From: an uncultured Clostridia bacterium
GTDB lineage: Bacteria > Bacillota > Clostridia > TANB77 > CAG-508
Length of the DNA stretch: 17,241 bases
Assembly (NCBI GenBank): GCA_947631725.1
Contig: CANRML010000014.1
Location: 1-17,241 of the forward strand
Direction: 5' to 3'
Both the position numbers and the translations under genes were made by a program. Shown piece after piece: positions 1-5,788 of the stretch. Numbering within the stretch: the first letter of the stretch is position 1; every line of letters starts with the position of its first letter. The notes under the pieces were generated by a model. The model saw only the letters and a list, made by a program, of their open reading frames with translations, was not told the origin of the DNA and did no database searches.

Positions 1-505
1 GTGATAATGAACATAGACAATATAAAAAATGTGATGATAAAGTTGTAGAACATTTATTTATTGTTATTTGTTAAATAATAGAGAAAAATTCATAAAAATA
101 ATTGAATTATGATGTTTTATAAAAAATTGGTACAAAAGATTGCTCAACTGAAGCTCTTAATGAATTATTTGACAAATATAAAGATGACATAAATTTAGAT
201 GCATGTTTAGAGGGTACAGCATATTCAGTTATAATTAATTTAAGAGATACACATGTGACTAAATGTAAATGGAAAGGAAATAGCTAAATTTATTGAAAAT
301 TTTTATTCAAGAGTTTATTCAGAGGATTGGAGAACTTCTGATATTAAAATTCAAAGATTTTATTATAATGCAGATGGAGATTGGACTGAAAGATTAAATG
401 AAAATATAAAAAATACTATGAAAGAATTTATGATAAAAGAATTAGAGTTAAAGGAATTAGACGAAAATATGCAAAATATCTGAAGAGGATATGCTTGCTA
501 ATTAA
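1..505 (+). pseudogene. Decayed gene of unknown family, broken by several frameshifts and a nonsense codon
   Basis: The plus strand carries consecutive protein-like pieces in different frames. Piece A is frame 3 from position 3 to a TAA at 72. Piece B is frame 2, about 68-112. Piece C is frame 3 at 108-287, with an in-frame TAA at 120-122. Piece D is frame 1 at 259-483. Piece E is frame 2 at 482-505 and ends in TAA. Read across the breaks they give one hydrophilic, charged protein tail, including residues like TKDCSTEALNEL, FYSRVYSEDWRTSD and KELELKELDENM. Composition and codon use are typical coding sequence for this genome. No start is visible, so the gene probably began left of the window. 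I do not recognise the family. Several breaks lie at or near A/T runs, so assembly or sequencing error is a possible alternative to true decay. Confidence 0.6.
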
Positions 506-569
506 AGAAAACCCACCACCCACTTAAAAATATCAAAGAATAAAAATAAAACACATAGCATACATTGTA

Positions 570-588
570 GCATAGGGGGTAGCTATGC
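570..588 (+). promoter_or_regulatory. Hairpin spanning the ribosome binding site and start codon of the 38-residue ORF
   Basis: GCATAG (570-575) pairs with CTATGC (583-588) around a 7-nt loop. The purine-rich GGGGG Shine-Dalgarno site (575-579) sits at the stem edge and in the loop, and the ATG (585-587) lies in the 3' arm. Folding could limit initiation. The stem is short, so a regulatory role is inference. Confidence 0.35.
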
Positions 589-701
589 AAAATCAAACCA
601 TAGGGGAAATAATATTATGCATAATTTCAATAGTATCAACAATTTTCATAATATATTTAGTATTCCAAAAACAAAAAAACTTGAAAAGTAAAATGAAATA
701 A
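585..701 (+). CDS. Small single-span membrane protein, 38 residues, hypothetical
   Basis: ATG at 585 follows a GGGGG Shine-Dalgarno site with 5-nt spacing, and the frame ends at TAA 699-701. The product starts MQNQTIGEI, has one hydrophobic segment at about residues 8-27 (ILCIISIVSTIFIIYLVF) and ends in a basic tail (QKQKNLKSKMK). By the positive-inside rule this suggests the N terminus outside and the C terminus in the cytoplasm. I recognise no family. The ORF lies between the decayed gene and the symporter. The symporter promoter -35 element (681-686) falls inside its last codons, so the two are likely separate transcription units. It may be a real microprotein or chance. The good Shine-Dalgarno site, the clean membrane span and the basic tail favour a real gene. 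Confidence 0.45.
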   Translation: MQNQTIGEIILCIISIVSTIFIIYLVFQKQKNLKSKMK

Positions 702-709
702 TATATAAT
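681..709 (+). promoter_or_regulatory. Sigma-A-type promoter for the symporter gene
   Basis: TTGAAA (681-686), a 17-nt spacer, then a perfect TATAAT (704-709). Predicted transcription start is about 716, giving a leader of about 58 nt before the ATG at 774. The -35 element overlaps the end of the small ORF at 585-701. Confidence 0.75.
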
Positions 710-745
710 AAGAGCAAATCCTAGAAATATAATTATATTTCCAGT

Positions 746-768
746 TACCTTTCTTTAGAAAAGAGGTA
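746..768 (+). promoter_or_regulatory. Hairpin sequestering the symporter Shine-Dalgarno site
   Basis: TACCT (746-750) pairs with AGGTA (764-768), with further partial A-T pairing inside. The 3' arm contains the AGAGG Shine-Dalgarno core of the ATG at 774. This could tune translation of the transporter. It is short and unproven. Confidence 0.3.
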
Positions 769-773
769 GTATT

Positions 774-2027
774 ATGAAAAAAATCTTTTCAAATTACAAA
801 TCAACTTTGATTCTTTTAGCTGCAATCATTGTTGGTGCAATCGTTGGAATCATATTCCAAGAAAAAGCAGCTATCTTACAACCATTAGGTGACATCTTCA
901 TCAACCTATTATTGGTTATCATCATTCCACTTATATTCTTAACAATCACAACATCTATCACAAAAATGAAAACACCAAAAAGATTAAGCAAAATTATTAT
1001 CACAATTATTGCTGTATTTGTTATAACTTCAATTATAGCAGTATTAATAGGATTTGCAAGCACATATTTTGTAAAACTTGTTGATACAGAAGACGGAGAA
1101 GTAATTAAACAAAGTCTAGCAACAGAAAGTGGAGAAGAAGTAGCAGAAAGTGAAGAAGAAATGACAATAGCACAAAGAACAGTTAATTTATTAACAGTAA
1201 ATGACTTTTCAAAATTATTATCAAAGGATAATATCATTGCACTATTAATATTTTCTATAATGTGTGGTATAGCAGTTAATATGGCAGGAGAAAAAGCAAA
1301 ACCTGTAAAAGAACTACTAGAAAGTGCCAATGCTGTTGTAGAAAATATAATAAAAATCATAATGTATTATGCACCAATTGGATTAGGTTGCTATTTTGCA
1401 TCCTTTGTTGGAAATTTTGGAGCCTCAATTGCAGTAGGATATTTAAAAACATTTGTTATTTATACTATTGTAGCAGTTGCATTTTACTTTATATTTTATA
1501 CATTGTATGCTTGGATAGCAGGAGGAAAAAAAGGAATAAAAAAATTCTGGCAAAATGTATTACCACCAACAGTTACAGCATTAGCAACATGCTCAAGTGC
1601 AGCATCAATTCCAGTAAATATTGAATCTAGCAAAAAAATAGGAGTATCAGAAGATATTGCAGAAACAACAATACCACTTGGAACAAGCTTTCATAAAGAT
1701 GGTTCTATTATAGGGTCTGTATTTAAAATAATGTTTTTAGTATGCCTATTCGGAACAAGCTTGGCAACAGCAGGAGATATAATGGGAATATTAGGAATAG
1801 CACTATTAGCAAACTTACTAGTTACAGCAGTACCAATAGGAGGAGGAACTATTTCAGAAATGCTTATCATTACTATGATGGGATATCCAGTAGCAGCATT
1901 ACCAATATTAACAATGGTAGCAACAATAATAGATGCACCAGCAACAATGCTAAATGTAACGGGAGATACAGTATCCTCTATGATGGTAGCAAGAGTTGTA
2001 GATGGAAAAAATTGGATAGAAAAATAA
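774..2027 (+). CDS. DAACS/SLC1-family amino-acid or dicarboxylate:cation symporter
   Basis: Secondary transporter of 417 residues, the usual size for bacterial GltP/DctA/SstT-type proteins, which import dicarboxylates or amino acids with Na+ or H+. The start is set by AAGAGGT (761-767), 6 nt before ATG 774. Family landmarks are visible: the serine-rich re-entrant loop CSSAASIP (273-280), PLGTSFHKDGS (301-311) at the NMDGT position of TM7, and the TM8 motif with D387, N394 and D398 in MLNVTGD. A charged loop rich in Glu (about 105-130) follows the third membrane span. The residue matching the substrate-binding Arg of the archaeal homologue Glt_Ph (R397) is Ala390, and the NM of NMDGT is HK (residues 307-308). 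This argues against a standard glutamate/aspartate carrier, so the substrate is uncertain. The first 60 or so codons use more C-ending codons than the rest. Monocistronic, ending at a strong terminator. Confidence 0.9.
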   Translation: MKKIFSNYKSTLILLAAIIVGAIVGIIFQEKAAILQPLGDIFINLLLVIIIPLIFLTITTSITKMKTPKRLSKIIITIIAVFVITSIIAVLIGFASTYFVKLVDTEDGEVIKQSLATESGEEVAESEEEMTIAQRTVNLLTVNDFSKLLSKDNIIALLIFSIMCGIAVNMAGEKAKPVKELLESANAVVENIIKIIMYYAPIGLGCYFASFVGNFGASIAVGYLKTFVIYTIVAVAFYFIFYTLYAWIAGGKKGIKKFWQNVLPPTVTALATCSSAASIPVNIESSKKIGVSEDIAETTIPLGTSFHKDGSIIGSVFKIMFLVCLFGTSLATAGDIMGILGIALLANLLVTAVPIGGGTISEMLIITMMGYPVAALPILTMVATIIDAPATMLNVTGDTVSSMMVARVVDGKNWIEK

Positions 2028-2035
2028 TAAAAATG

Positions 2036-2074
2036 AAAAACTATGGCTTATTTCTTAATAGCCATAGTTTTTTT
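2036..2074. terminator. Bidirectional intrinsic terminator between convergent genes
   Basis: AAAAACTATGGCT (2036-2048) pairs with AGCCATAGTTTTT (2060-2072) around an 11-nt loop, followed by T residues. The A run on the 5' side makes the same hairpin work for the minus-strand gene ending at 2084. Confidence 0.9.
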
Positions 2075-2083
2075 CTAATAAAT

Positions 2084-3295
2084 TTAAAAACCAATGATTT
2101 CTTGATAAACGTCTATTGCAAAATGATCTGTCATACCAGAAATATAATACAAAATACATTTACAAAAATCAGATTTATTTCCAAAAGAAAATAATATAGT
2201 ATTTTTCAAATTGCCACGATTTTCAACAGGATAATATTGCTTTACAAAATCCATAAAACTATTTCCTAATAATGGATATGTAGAAGCAATTTTTTCTAAA
2301 TTACTTAGCAAATTATTATCTGAATAAAAAGATTTAAGCAAATTATATATTTCACTTAAAACAATTTCAAAATATCTTGTAGAACGGCGAAGTCTATCTG
2401 AAAAATAAATATTCTTGTAATTAAAAGCCTTAATTTGATTAAGTAAATTAACTGCCTTTTCAGAAAAACATAATCCTTTTTCAGGACTAGAATTAGTACA
2501 TAAATCATAAATTAAATCATGAATAACATTTGTATTATTCAAATTATGATTTACATCAAGCCCTAATAAATCATACAAATCTTTTAACTGAGAATCTAAA
2601 ATTCCAACAGTAATTGCATCTTCTATATCACGTAATACATAAGAAATTCTATCTGCTATTTTAACAACACAAGCTTCCCAAGTATATGGCGCAAATTGAC
2701 TAGGCTGTAAATAATCATCTAAATCGATAAAATCATTTCTAGGTCTTATAGAATTCTCATCAATTTCACCACAATGAGAAATAATTCCATCACGCACTCC
2801 ATAAGTTAAATTTAAATTTTGCTTATACCCATTATTATCTTCTAATAATTCAACAAAATCCACAAAATCTAAACCATTTTTTTCATGCCAAAAAGGAACT
2901 CCAATATCTTCAACAGAAAACTTTGACAAAATTTTTTCACCAGAATGTCCAAATGGACTATGACCTAAATCATGACTAATAGCAATAGCACGAGTTAGAG
3001 AAGTATTTAACCCAAGTGCTTTAGCAATAGTATGGCTGATAGATTCTACATGCATAACATGTTCAACACGAGTACAAATATGATCATTATCTGGAGAAAA
3101 AAATACTTGTGTTTTACGTTTTAAACGTCTGAACGCTGTAGAATGCAATATTCTTGTATAATCACGTTCAAAATCATTTCTTAAATCAGTATTTCTCTGA
3201 TATAAAGGGAACTTACGAGAAATGATATTTTCCCAATTTGGATTTGATGGGGTAGATGCATATTTTTCAAAATTGCCAAGTTCAACATTTTGCAT
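2084..3295 (-). CDS. HD-domain deoxyguanosinetriphosphate triphosphohydrolase-like protein
   Basis: Hydrolyses dNTPs to a nucleoside plus triphosphate in characterised Dgt/dNTPase relatives, so it likely controls the cytoplasmic dNTP pool. In the 403-residue product the HD metal site is clear: Arg-Val-Glu-His with H79, His-Asp at H108-D109 followed by LGHSPFGHSGE, and a later Asp in VVKIADRISY. The FRRLKRKTQV segment near residue 55 is also typical. The start chosen is ATG 3293-3295, because AGAGGTG lies 5 nt upstream. An ATG 24 bases earlier (3317-3319) has no Shine-Dalgarno site and overlaps the -35 box of the divergent tmk promoter. The length suits the Firmicutes family. It is divergent from thymidylate kinase, so both neighbours serve nucleotide pools. 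It converges on the symporter and shares its terminator. The exact preferred nucleotide cannot be read from sequence. Confidence 0.9.
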   Translation of the reverse strand: MQNVELGNFEKYASTPSNPNWENIISRKFPLYQRNTDLRNDFERDYTRILHSTAFRRLKRKTQVFFSPDNDHICTRVEHVMHVESISHTIAKALGLNTSLTRAIAISHDLGHSPFGHSGEKILSKFSVEDIGVPFWHEKNGLDFVDFVELLEDNNGYKQNLNLTYGVRDGIISHCGEIDENSIRPRNDFIDLDDYLQPSQFAPYTWEACVVKIADRISYVLRDIEDAITVGILDSQLKDLYDLLGLDVNHNLNNTNVIHDLIYDLCTNSSPEKGLCFSEKAVNLLNQIKAFNYKNIYFSDRLRRSTRYFEIVLSEIYNLLKSFYSDNNLLSNLEKIASTYPLLGNSFMDFVKQYYPVENRGNLKNTILFSFGNKSDFCKCILYYISGMTDHFAIDVYQEIIGF

Positions 3296-3312
3296 AAAAT
3301 CACCTCTTTTAA

Positions 3313-3340
3313 TTGACATTTTTTTTTATAATAGTATAAT
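3313..3340 (+). promoter_or_regulatory. Perfect consensus sigma-A promoter for tmk
   Basis: TTGACA (3313-3318), a 16-nt spacer (a T-rich run), then TATAAT (3335-3340). Both boxes match consensus in all twelve positions. Predicted start is about 3347, leaving a leader of about 66 nt. The -35 box lies just upstream of the minus-strand HD gene, so the two genes share a short divergent control region. Confidence 0.85.
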
Positions 3341-3412
3341 TACTTTGTAACAGTATACTACAAAAAAACAGAAAAAGATAGCGAACAAATAAAATAAATA
3401 GGGGGAAAATCA

Positions 3413-4090
3413 ATGGGAAAACTATTTGTTATAGAAGGAACAGACTCTAGTGGAAAGCAAACACAGATGGCAAAACTAAAAGAGAGATTTGAAAAGGAAG
3501 GAATAAAATACAAAAGTGTAGCATTTCCTAATTATGATAGCAAAAGTTCAGAGCTAGTAAAAATTTATTTAAATGGAGAATTAGCAGAAGACCCAAAAGA
3601 AATTAGTCCATATATAGCTTCAACATTTTATGCAGCAGATAGATATATTACATTTAAAAAAGAATATCAAGAATATTATGAAAAAGGTGGAATCATATTA
3701 GTAGATAGATATACTACATCAAATATGGTACATCAAGCAGGAAAAATAAAAGATGATGTAGAAAGAAAAAAATTTTTAGATTGGTTATGGGACTTTGAAT
3801 TCAATTTATATGGATTACCAATACCAACACAAGTTATATTCTTAAATATGCCAACAGAATATGCTATGAAACTCATGGAAAACAGAAAAAACAAAATTAC
3901 AAATGAAGCAAAGAAAGATATTCATGAAAGAAATCCAGAACATTTAAAAGATGCATATAATGAGGCAATAAAATTATCTAAAAAATATAACTGGTATGAA
4001 GTTCAATGTGTTAAAGACGATAAAATAAGGTCAATTGAAGATATACACGAAGAAATTTATTCAGAGATAAAGAAATACATAAACAAATAA
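3413..4090 (+). CDS. tmk: Thymidylate kinase (dTMP kinase)
   Basis: Phosphorylates dTMP to dTDP with ATP, the step that commits dTMP to dTTP for DNA synthesis. The 225-residue product opens with MGKLFVIEGTDSSGKQTQ, whose P-loop lies at residues 9-17. The DR-type motif VDRYTTSNMVHQ (about 98-109) fits the dTMP-binding region, and a LID-like charged stretch with NRKNK and DIHERNPEHL lies around 158-182. The start follows AGGGGGA with a 6-7-nt gap. Oddities: the residue directly after the P-loop lysine is Gln16, where canonical kinases have Thr or Ser (T17 follows). The protein is also somewhat longer than the typical 205-215 residues. This may be a distinct subgroup, or a related nucleoside monophosphate kinase. 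It has its own consensus promoter, and no clear terminator is visible before the structured RNA at 4228. Confidence 0.85.
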   Translation: MGKLFVIEGTDSSGKQTQMAKLKERFEKEGIKYKSVAFPNYDSKSSELVKIYLNGELAEDPKEISPYIASTFYAADRYITFKKEYQEYYEKGGIILVDRYTTSNMVHQAGKIKDDVERKKFLDWLWDFEFNLYGLPIPTQVIFLNMPTEYAMKLMENRKNKITNEAKKDIHERNPEHLKDAYNEAIKLSKKYNWYEVQCVKDDKIRSIEDIHEEIYSEIKKYINK

Positions 4091-4191
4091 GCATAAGCTC
4101 AAAAAGAAGAGAAATAAAGAGATTTATGGAGAAAATAACAACAAATTAAAAAAACAAAAAAAGTAAAGGCAAAAATTAAGTAATACAATAT

Positions 4192-4220
4192 TTGGAATAA
4201 AATGCCAAAAATGTTATACT
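4192..4220 (+). promoter_or_regulatory. Extended -10 promoter for the structured RNA
   Basis: TTGGAA (4192-4197), a 17-nt spacer, then TATACT (4215-4220) preceded by TG at 4212-4213, an extended -10 element. Predicted start is about 4228. The preceding 100 bases after tmk are A-rich, with no ORF or other element seen. Confidence 0.7.
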
Positions 4221-4227
4221 ATATATT

Positions 4228-4822
4228 GATGGTGCATTATTCTAGTCATACTATGTTTTATGAGGGTGGGGCTAAAAATCCACTAAAGGGCGTATCGTTG
4301 AAGTTTCTTATATTTGCGCGAAATGCCAGTTTTGTGTGAATATAGGGAGTAAAGAATTTAGGGTATTATATAACGGCATATATAAGATTCCCTATTTTCG
4401 TGGAGGCTCAAACAAAAAGTTTTGAGTAAAACCTATGGTGAGTGCCAAGACACAAAATACATAGAGTAGCCTGTCTCGAGTGAATGTATTGGGATTAACA
4501 GCATAAAAGATATTTATTTTGGCCAAATAATATCATATGTTATGAAATTTCATTTGCAAAAAAGACTAGTAAAACAAAAAAGTATGTCAAGGAAAACTTC
4601 TAGAATGTTTGCTTTAATCAAAAGCATAGAAGTCTAGGGATTAAGGTACAGATTTAAGTGGCGATCTGGTGTTCATTAGAATATGGATGATTCTTTTAAA
4701 CGGAAACGGCTATAGCAGTAATGCTAAGTGGGAATCAGAGAAATTCGACCAGACCTAAACTGTAAAATTTACTTAGACTTTTACCATCTAAAACAAAATT
4801 TAACGCCCTATATAGGGCGTTA
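4228..4822 (+). ncRNA. ole: Probable OLE RNA (ornate, large, extremophilic RNA)
   Basis: A stretch of about 595 bases has no ORF, has a visibly higher G content than its surroundings and contains many nested inverted repeats. Helices seen: GTGG 4266-4269/CCAC 4280-4283; ATAGGGA 4342-4348/TCCCTAT 4389-4395 enclosing TATATA repeats; CTCAAA/TTTGAG near 4407-4426; CTATG 4433-4437/CATAG 4460-4464; ACTTCTA 4596-4602/TAGAAGT 4627-4633 enclosing GCTTT/AAAGC. A long domain pairs TACAG 4647-4651 with CTGTA 4760-4764, then TTTA/TAAA, GG/CC and TCTGGT 4665-4670/ACCAGA 4748-4753. It encloses GATTC 4689-4693/GAATC 4732-4736 and the TAGCA/TGCTA hairpin at 4713-4726. The call as OLE rests on size, structure and the OapA-like gene directly downstream, the conserved arrangement for OLE. 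I could not align it to the OLE consensus. Confidence 0.72.
4801..4822 (+). terminator. Perfect 22-base palindrome at the 3' end of the structured RNA
   Basis: Positions 4801-4811 are the exact reverse complement of 4812-4822 (core AACGCCC/GGGCGTT, central TATA). On the plus strand only short T runs follow, so it may be a weak terminator or processing site allowing read-through into the membrane-protein gene at 4843. On the minus strand a T-rich tract follows, so it could also stop antisense transcription. Confidence 0.55.
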
Positions 4823-4842
4823 ATTCGAATAAAGGAGAACAA

Positions 4843-5382
4843 ATGGAAAAAAATTCAAAAGAGCAAGAACATAAAGCAACAAAATGGTTTATACAAGTAT
4901 TTGCAATAACATTTATATTATCTATAGTTTTTTCATACATATCAACAAATGGAGTATCAAATTTAGGAATATTACCAGCTTGTGCTATACTAATTCTTGT
5001 AGTTGCAATAGGAATATTATTTGATATCATTGGTGTTGCTGTAACAGTAGCAAATGAAGAAGAATTCCATGCAAAAGCAACAAAAAAAGTAGAAGGCTCA
5101 AAAGACTCTATAAAATTAATAAAAAACGCGCCAAGGGTTGCAAATATATGTGCAGACGTTATTGGCGATATTTGTGGAGTATTAAGTGGAGCAATTAGTG
5201 CTTTAATTGCAGTAAAAATTACAGAGCAATTACAAATGAACTCTAATTTGCAATTTGTATTAAGTGCGTTAGTTTCTAGTATAACAGTAGGTGGAAAAGC
5301 AATAGGAAAAGAAATAGCAAATAAAAATGCAACAAATATTGTACATTTTGTAGGTAAAATCTTAAATAAGGTAAAAAAATAA
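4843..5382 (+). CDS. oapA: OapA-like membrane protein (OLE-associated protein A, CNNM/DUF21-like)
   Basis: The 179-residue product begins with a hydrophilic N terminus (MEKNSKEQEHKATK). It has membrane spans at about 15-33, 43-68, 108-124 and 135-153, then a short tail ending KILNKVKK. Between spans 2 and 3 lies the charged segment VANEEEFHAKATKKVEG, then SIKLIKNAPRVANICADVIGDICG, a pattern like the DUF21 domain of CNNM/CorB Mg2+ transport proteins. OapA of Bacillus halodurans is a membrane protein that binds OLE RNA and holds it at the membrane. OLE/OapA has been tied to stress tolerance and Mg2+ homeostasis. AAAGGAG lies 6 nt before the ATG. Only about 20 bases separate the gene from the RNA's terminal palindrome and no separate promoter is visible, so expression likely comes from the RNA promoter. 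The function in this organism is inferred from the arrangement. Confidence 0.75.
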   Translation: MEKNSKEQEHKATKWFIQVFAITFILSIVFSYISTNGVSNLGILPACAILILVVAIGILFDIIGVAVTVANEEEFHAKATKKVEGSKDSIKLIKNAPRVANICADVIGDICGVLSGAISALIAVKITEQLQMNSNLQFVLSALVSSITVGGKAIGKEIANKNATNIVHFVGKILNKVKK

Positions 5383-5387
5383 TTATA

Positions 5388-5431
5388 AATTAAATCCCCC
5401 TAAAGAAGTAATCTTTAAGGGGATTTAATTT
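5388..5431. terminator. Bidirectional intrinsic terminator
   Basis: AATTAAATCCCC plus CTAAAG (5388-5405) pairs with CTTTA plus AGGGGATTTAATT (5413-5430) with one C-A mismatch and a 7-nt loop. A-rich and T-rich flanks allow it to serve both the plus-strand membrane-protein gene and the convergent regulator, whose stop codon (5430-5432) lies at its edge. Confidence 0.85.
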
Positions 5432-5636
5432 AAGCATCTCTTTTAATTTCAATAAGTTCATCTAAAGAACACTCTAAATATTGGCATAAATCTTCTAAAT
5501 ATTTAAAAGAAATAGAAGAAGTTTCTCCACGTATAACACGATTTAGATTCCTAGTGGTAATATTCATATTCTTGCATAACCAATATTTTGACTTGCTATT
5601 TTTTCTTAAAAGATCTTCTATGTGAAAATGAATCAT
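5430..5636 (-). CDS. Small Xre/Cro-type helix-turn-helix regulator
   Basis: DNA-binding protein of about 68 residues consisting of a single lambda-repressor-like HTH domain and nothing else. The order is typical of YozG-like small Xre regulators: IEDLLRKNSKSKYWLCKNMNI (helices 1-2), TTRNLNRVIRGETSSISF (recognition helix and turn), then YLEDLCQYLECSLDELIEI (helices 4-5). The target is unknown. A GTG lies at 5640-5642, but the AGAGGT Shine-Dalgarno site abuts it. The ATG two codons later (5634-5636) has proper spacing of about 5-7 nt and is preferred. It converges on the OapA-like gene and is divergent from the SDR gene. It could regulate either neighbour or itself, but the sequence does not show which. 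Confidence 0.8.
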   Translation of the reverse strand: MIHFHIEDLLRKNSKSKYWLCKNMNITTRNLNRVIRGETSSISFKYLEDLCQYLECSLDELIEIKRDA

Positions 5637-5664
5637 ACTCACACCTCTTTCAACTTAAAATTTA

Positions 5665-5694
5665 ATTATATTGTAATACATAAAAAATTGAGAA
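5665..5694 (-). promoter_or_regulatory. Probable promoter of the small HTH regulator
   Basis: On the minus strand, TTCTCA (5694-5689), an 18-nt spacer, then a perfect TATAAT (5670-5665). The -35 box is weak (4 of 6). Confidence 0.45.
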
Positions 5695-5739
5695 ATAAGA
5701 TACTTGCAAGAACCCCAACCTGTTTTTTAAGATGAAATA

Positions 5740-5768
5740 TTGCTAAAAATATAAAAAAAGTGTAAACT
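5740..5768 (+). promoter_or_regulatory. Possible promoter of the SDR gene
   Basis: TTGCTA (5740-5745), a 17-nt spacer, then TAAACT (5763-5768). Predicted start is about 5775, which would leave only about 14 nt before the ATG at 5789, just enough for the AAGGAGG site (5775-5781). Confidence 0.45.
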
Positions 5769-5788
5769 ATAAAAAAGGAGGAATGAAT

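Noticed and set aside
794..1360. 188-codon open frame on the minus strand inside the symporter gene
   Set aside because: It lies opposite a clearly conserved transporter, has no ribosome site and reads as a hydrophobic mirror of it.
1388..2194. Two plus-strand open frames overlapping the symporter in another frame
   Set aside because: Low-complexity Asn/Ser/Tyr-rich translations typical of shifted frames in AT-rich coding DNA.
4228..4822. RNase P RNA, tmRNA, SRP RNA or a T-box as alternatives for the structured RNA
   Set aside because: I could not find their hallmark sequences (for example the RNase P GAGGAAAGTCC-type core or a tmRNA tag frame). The length and the adjacent OapA-like gene fit OLE better.
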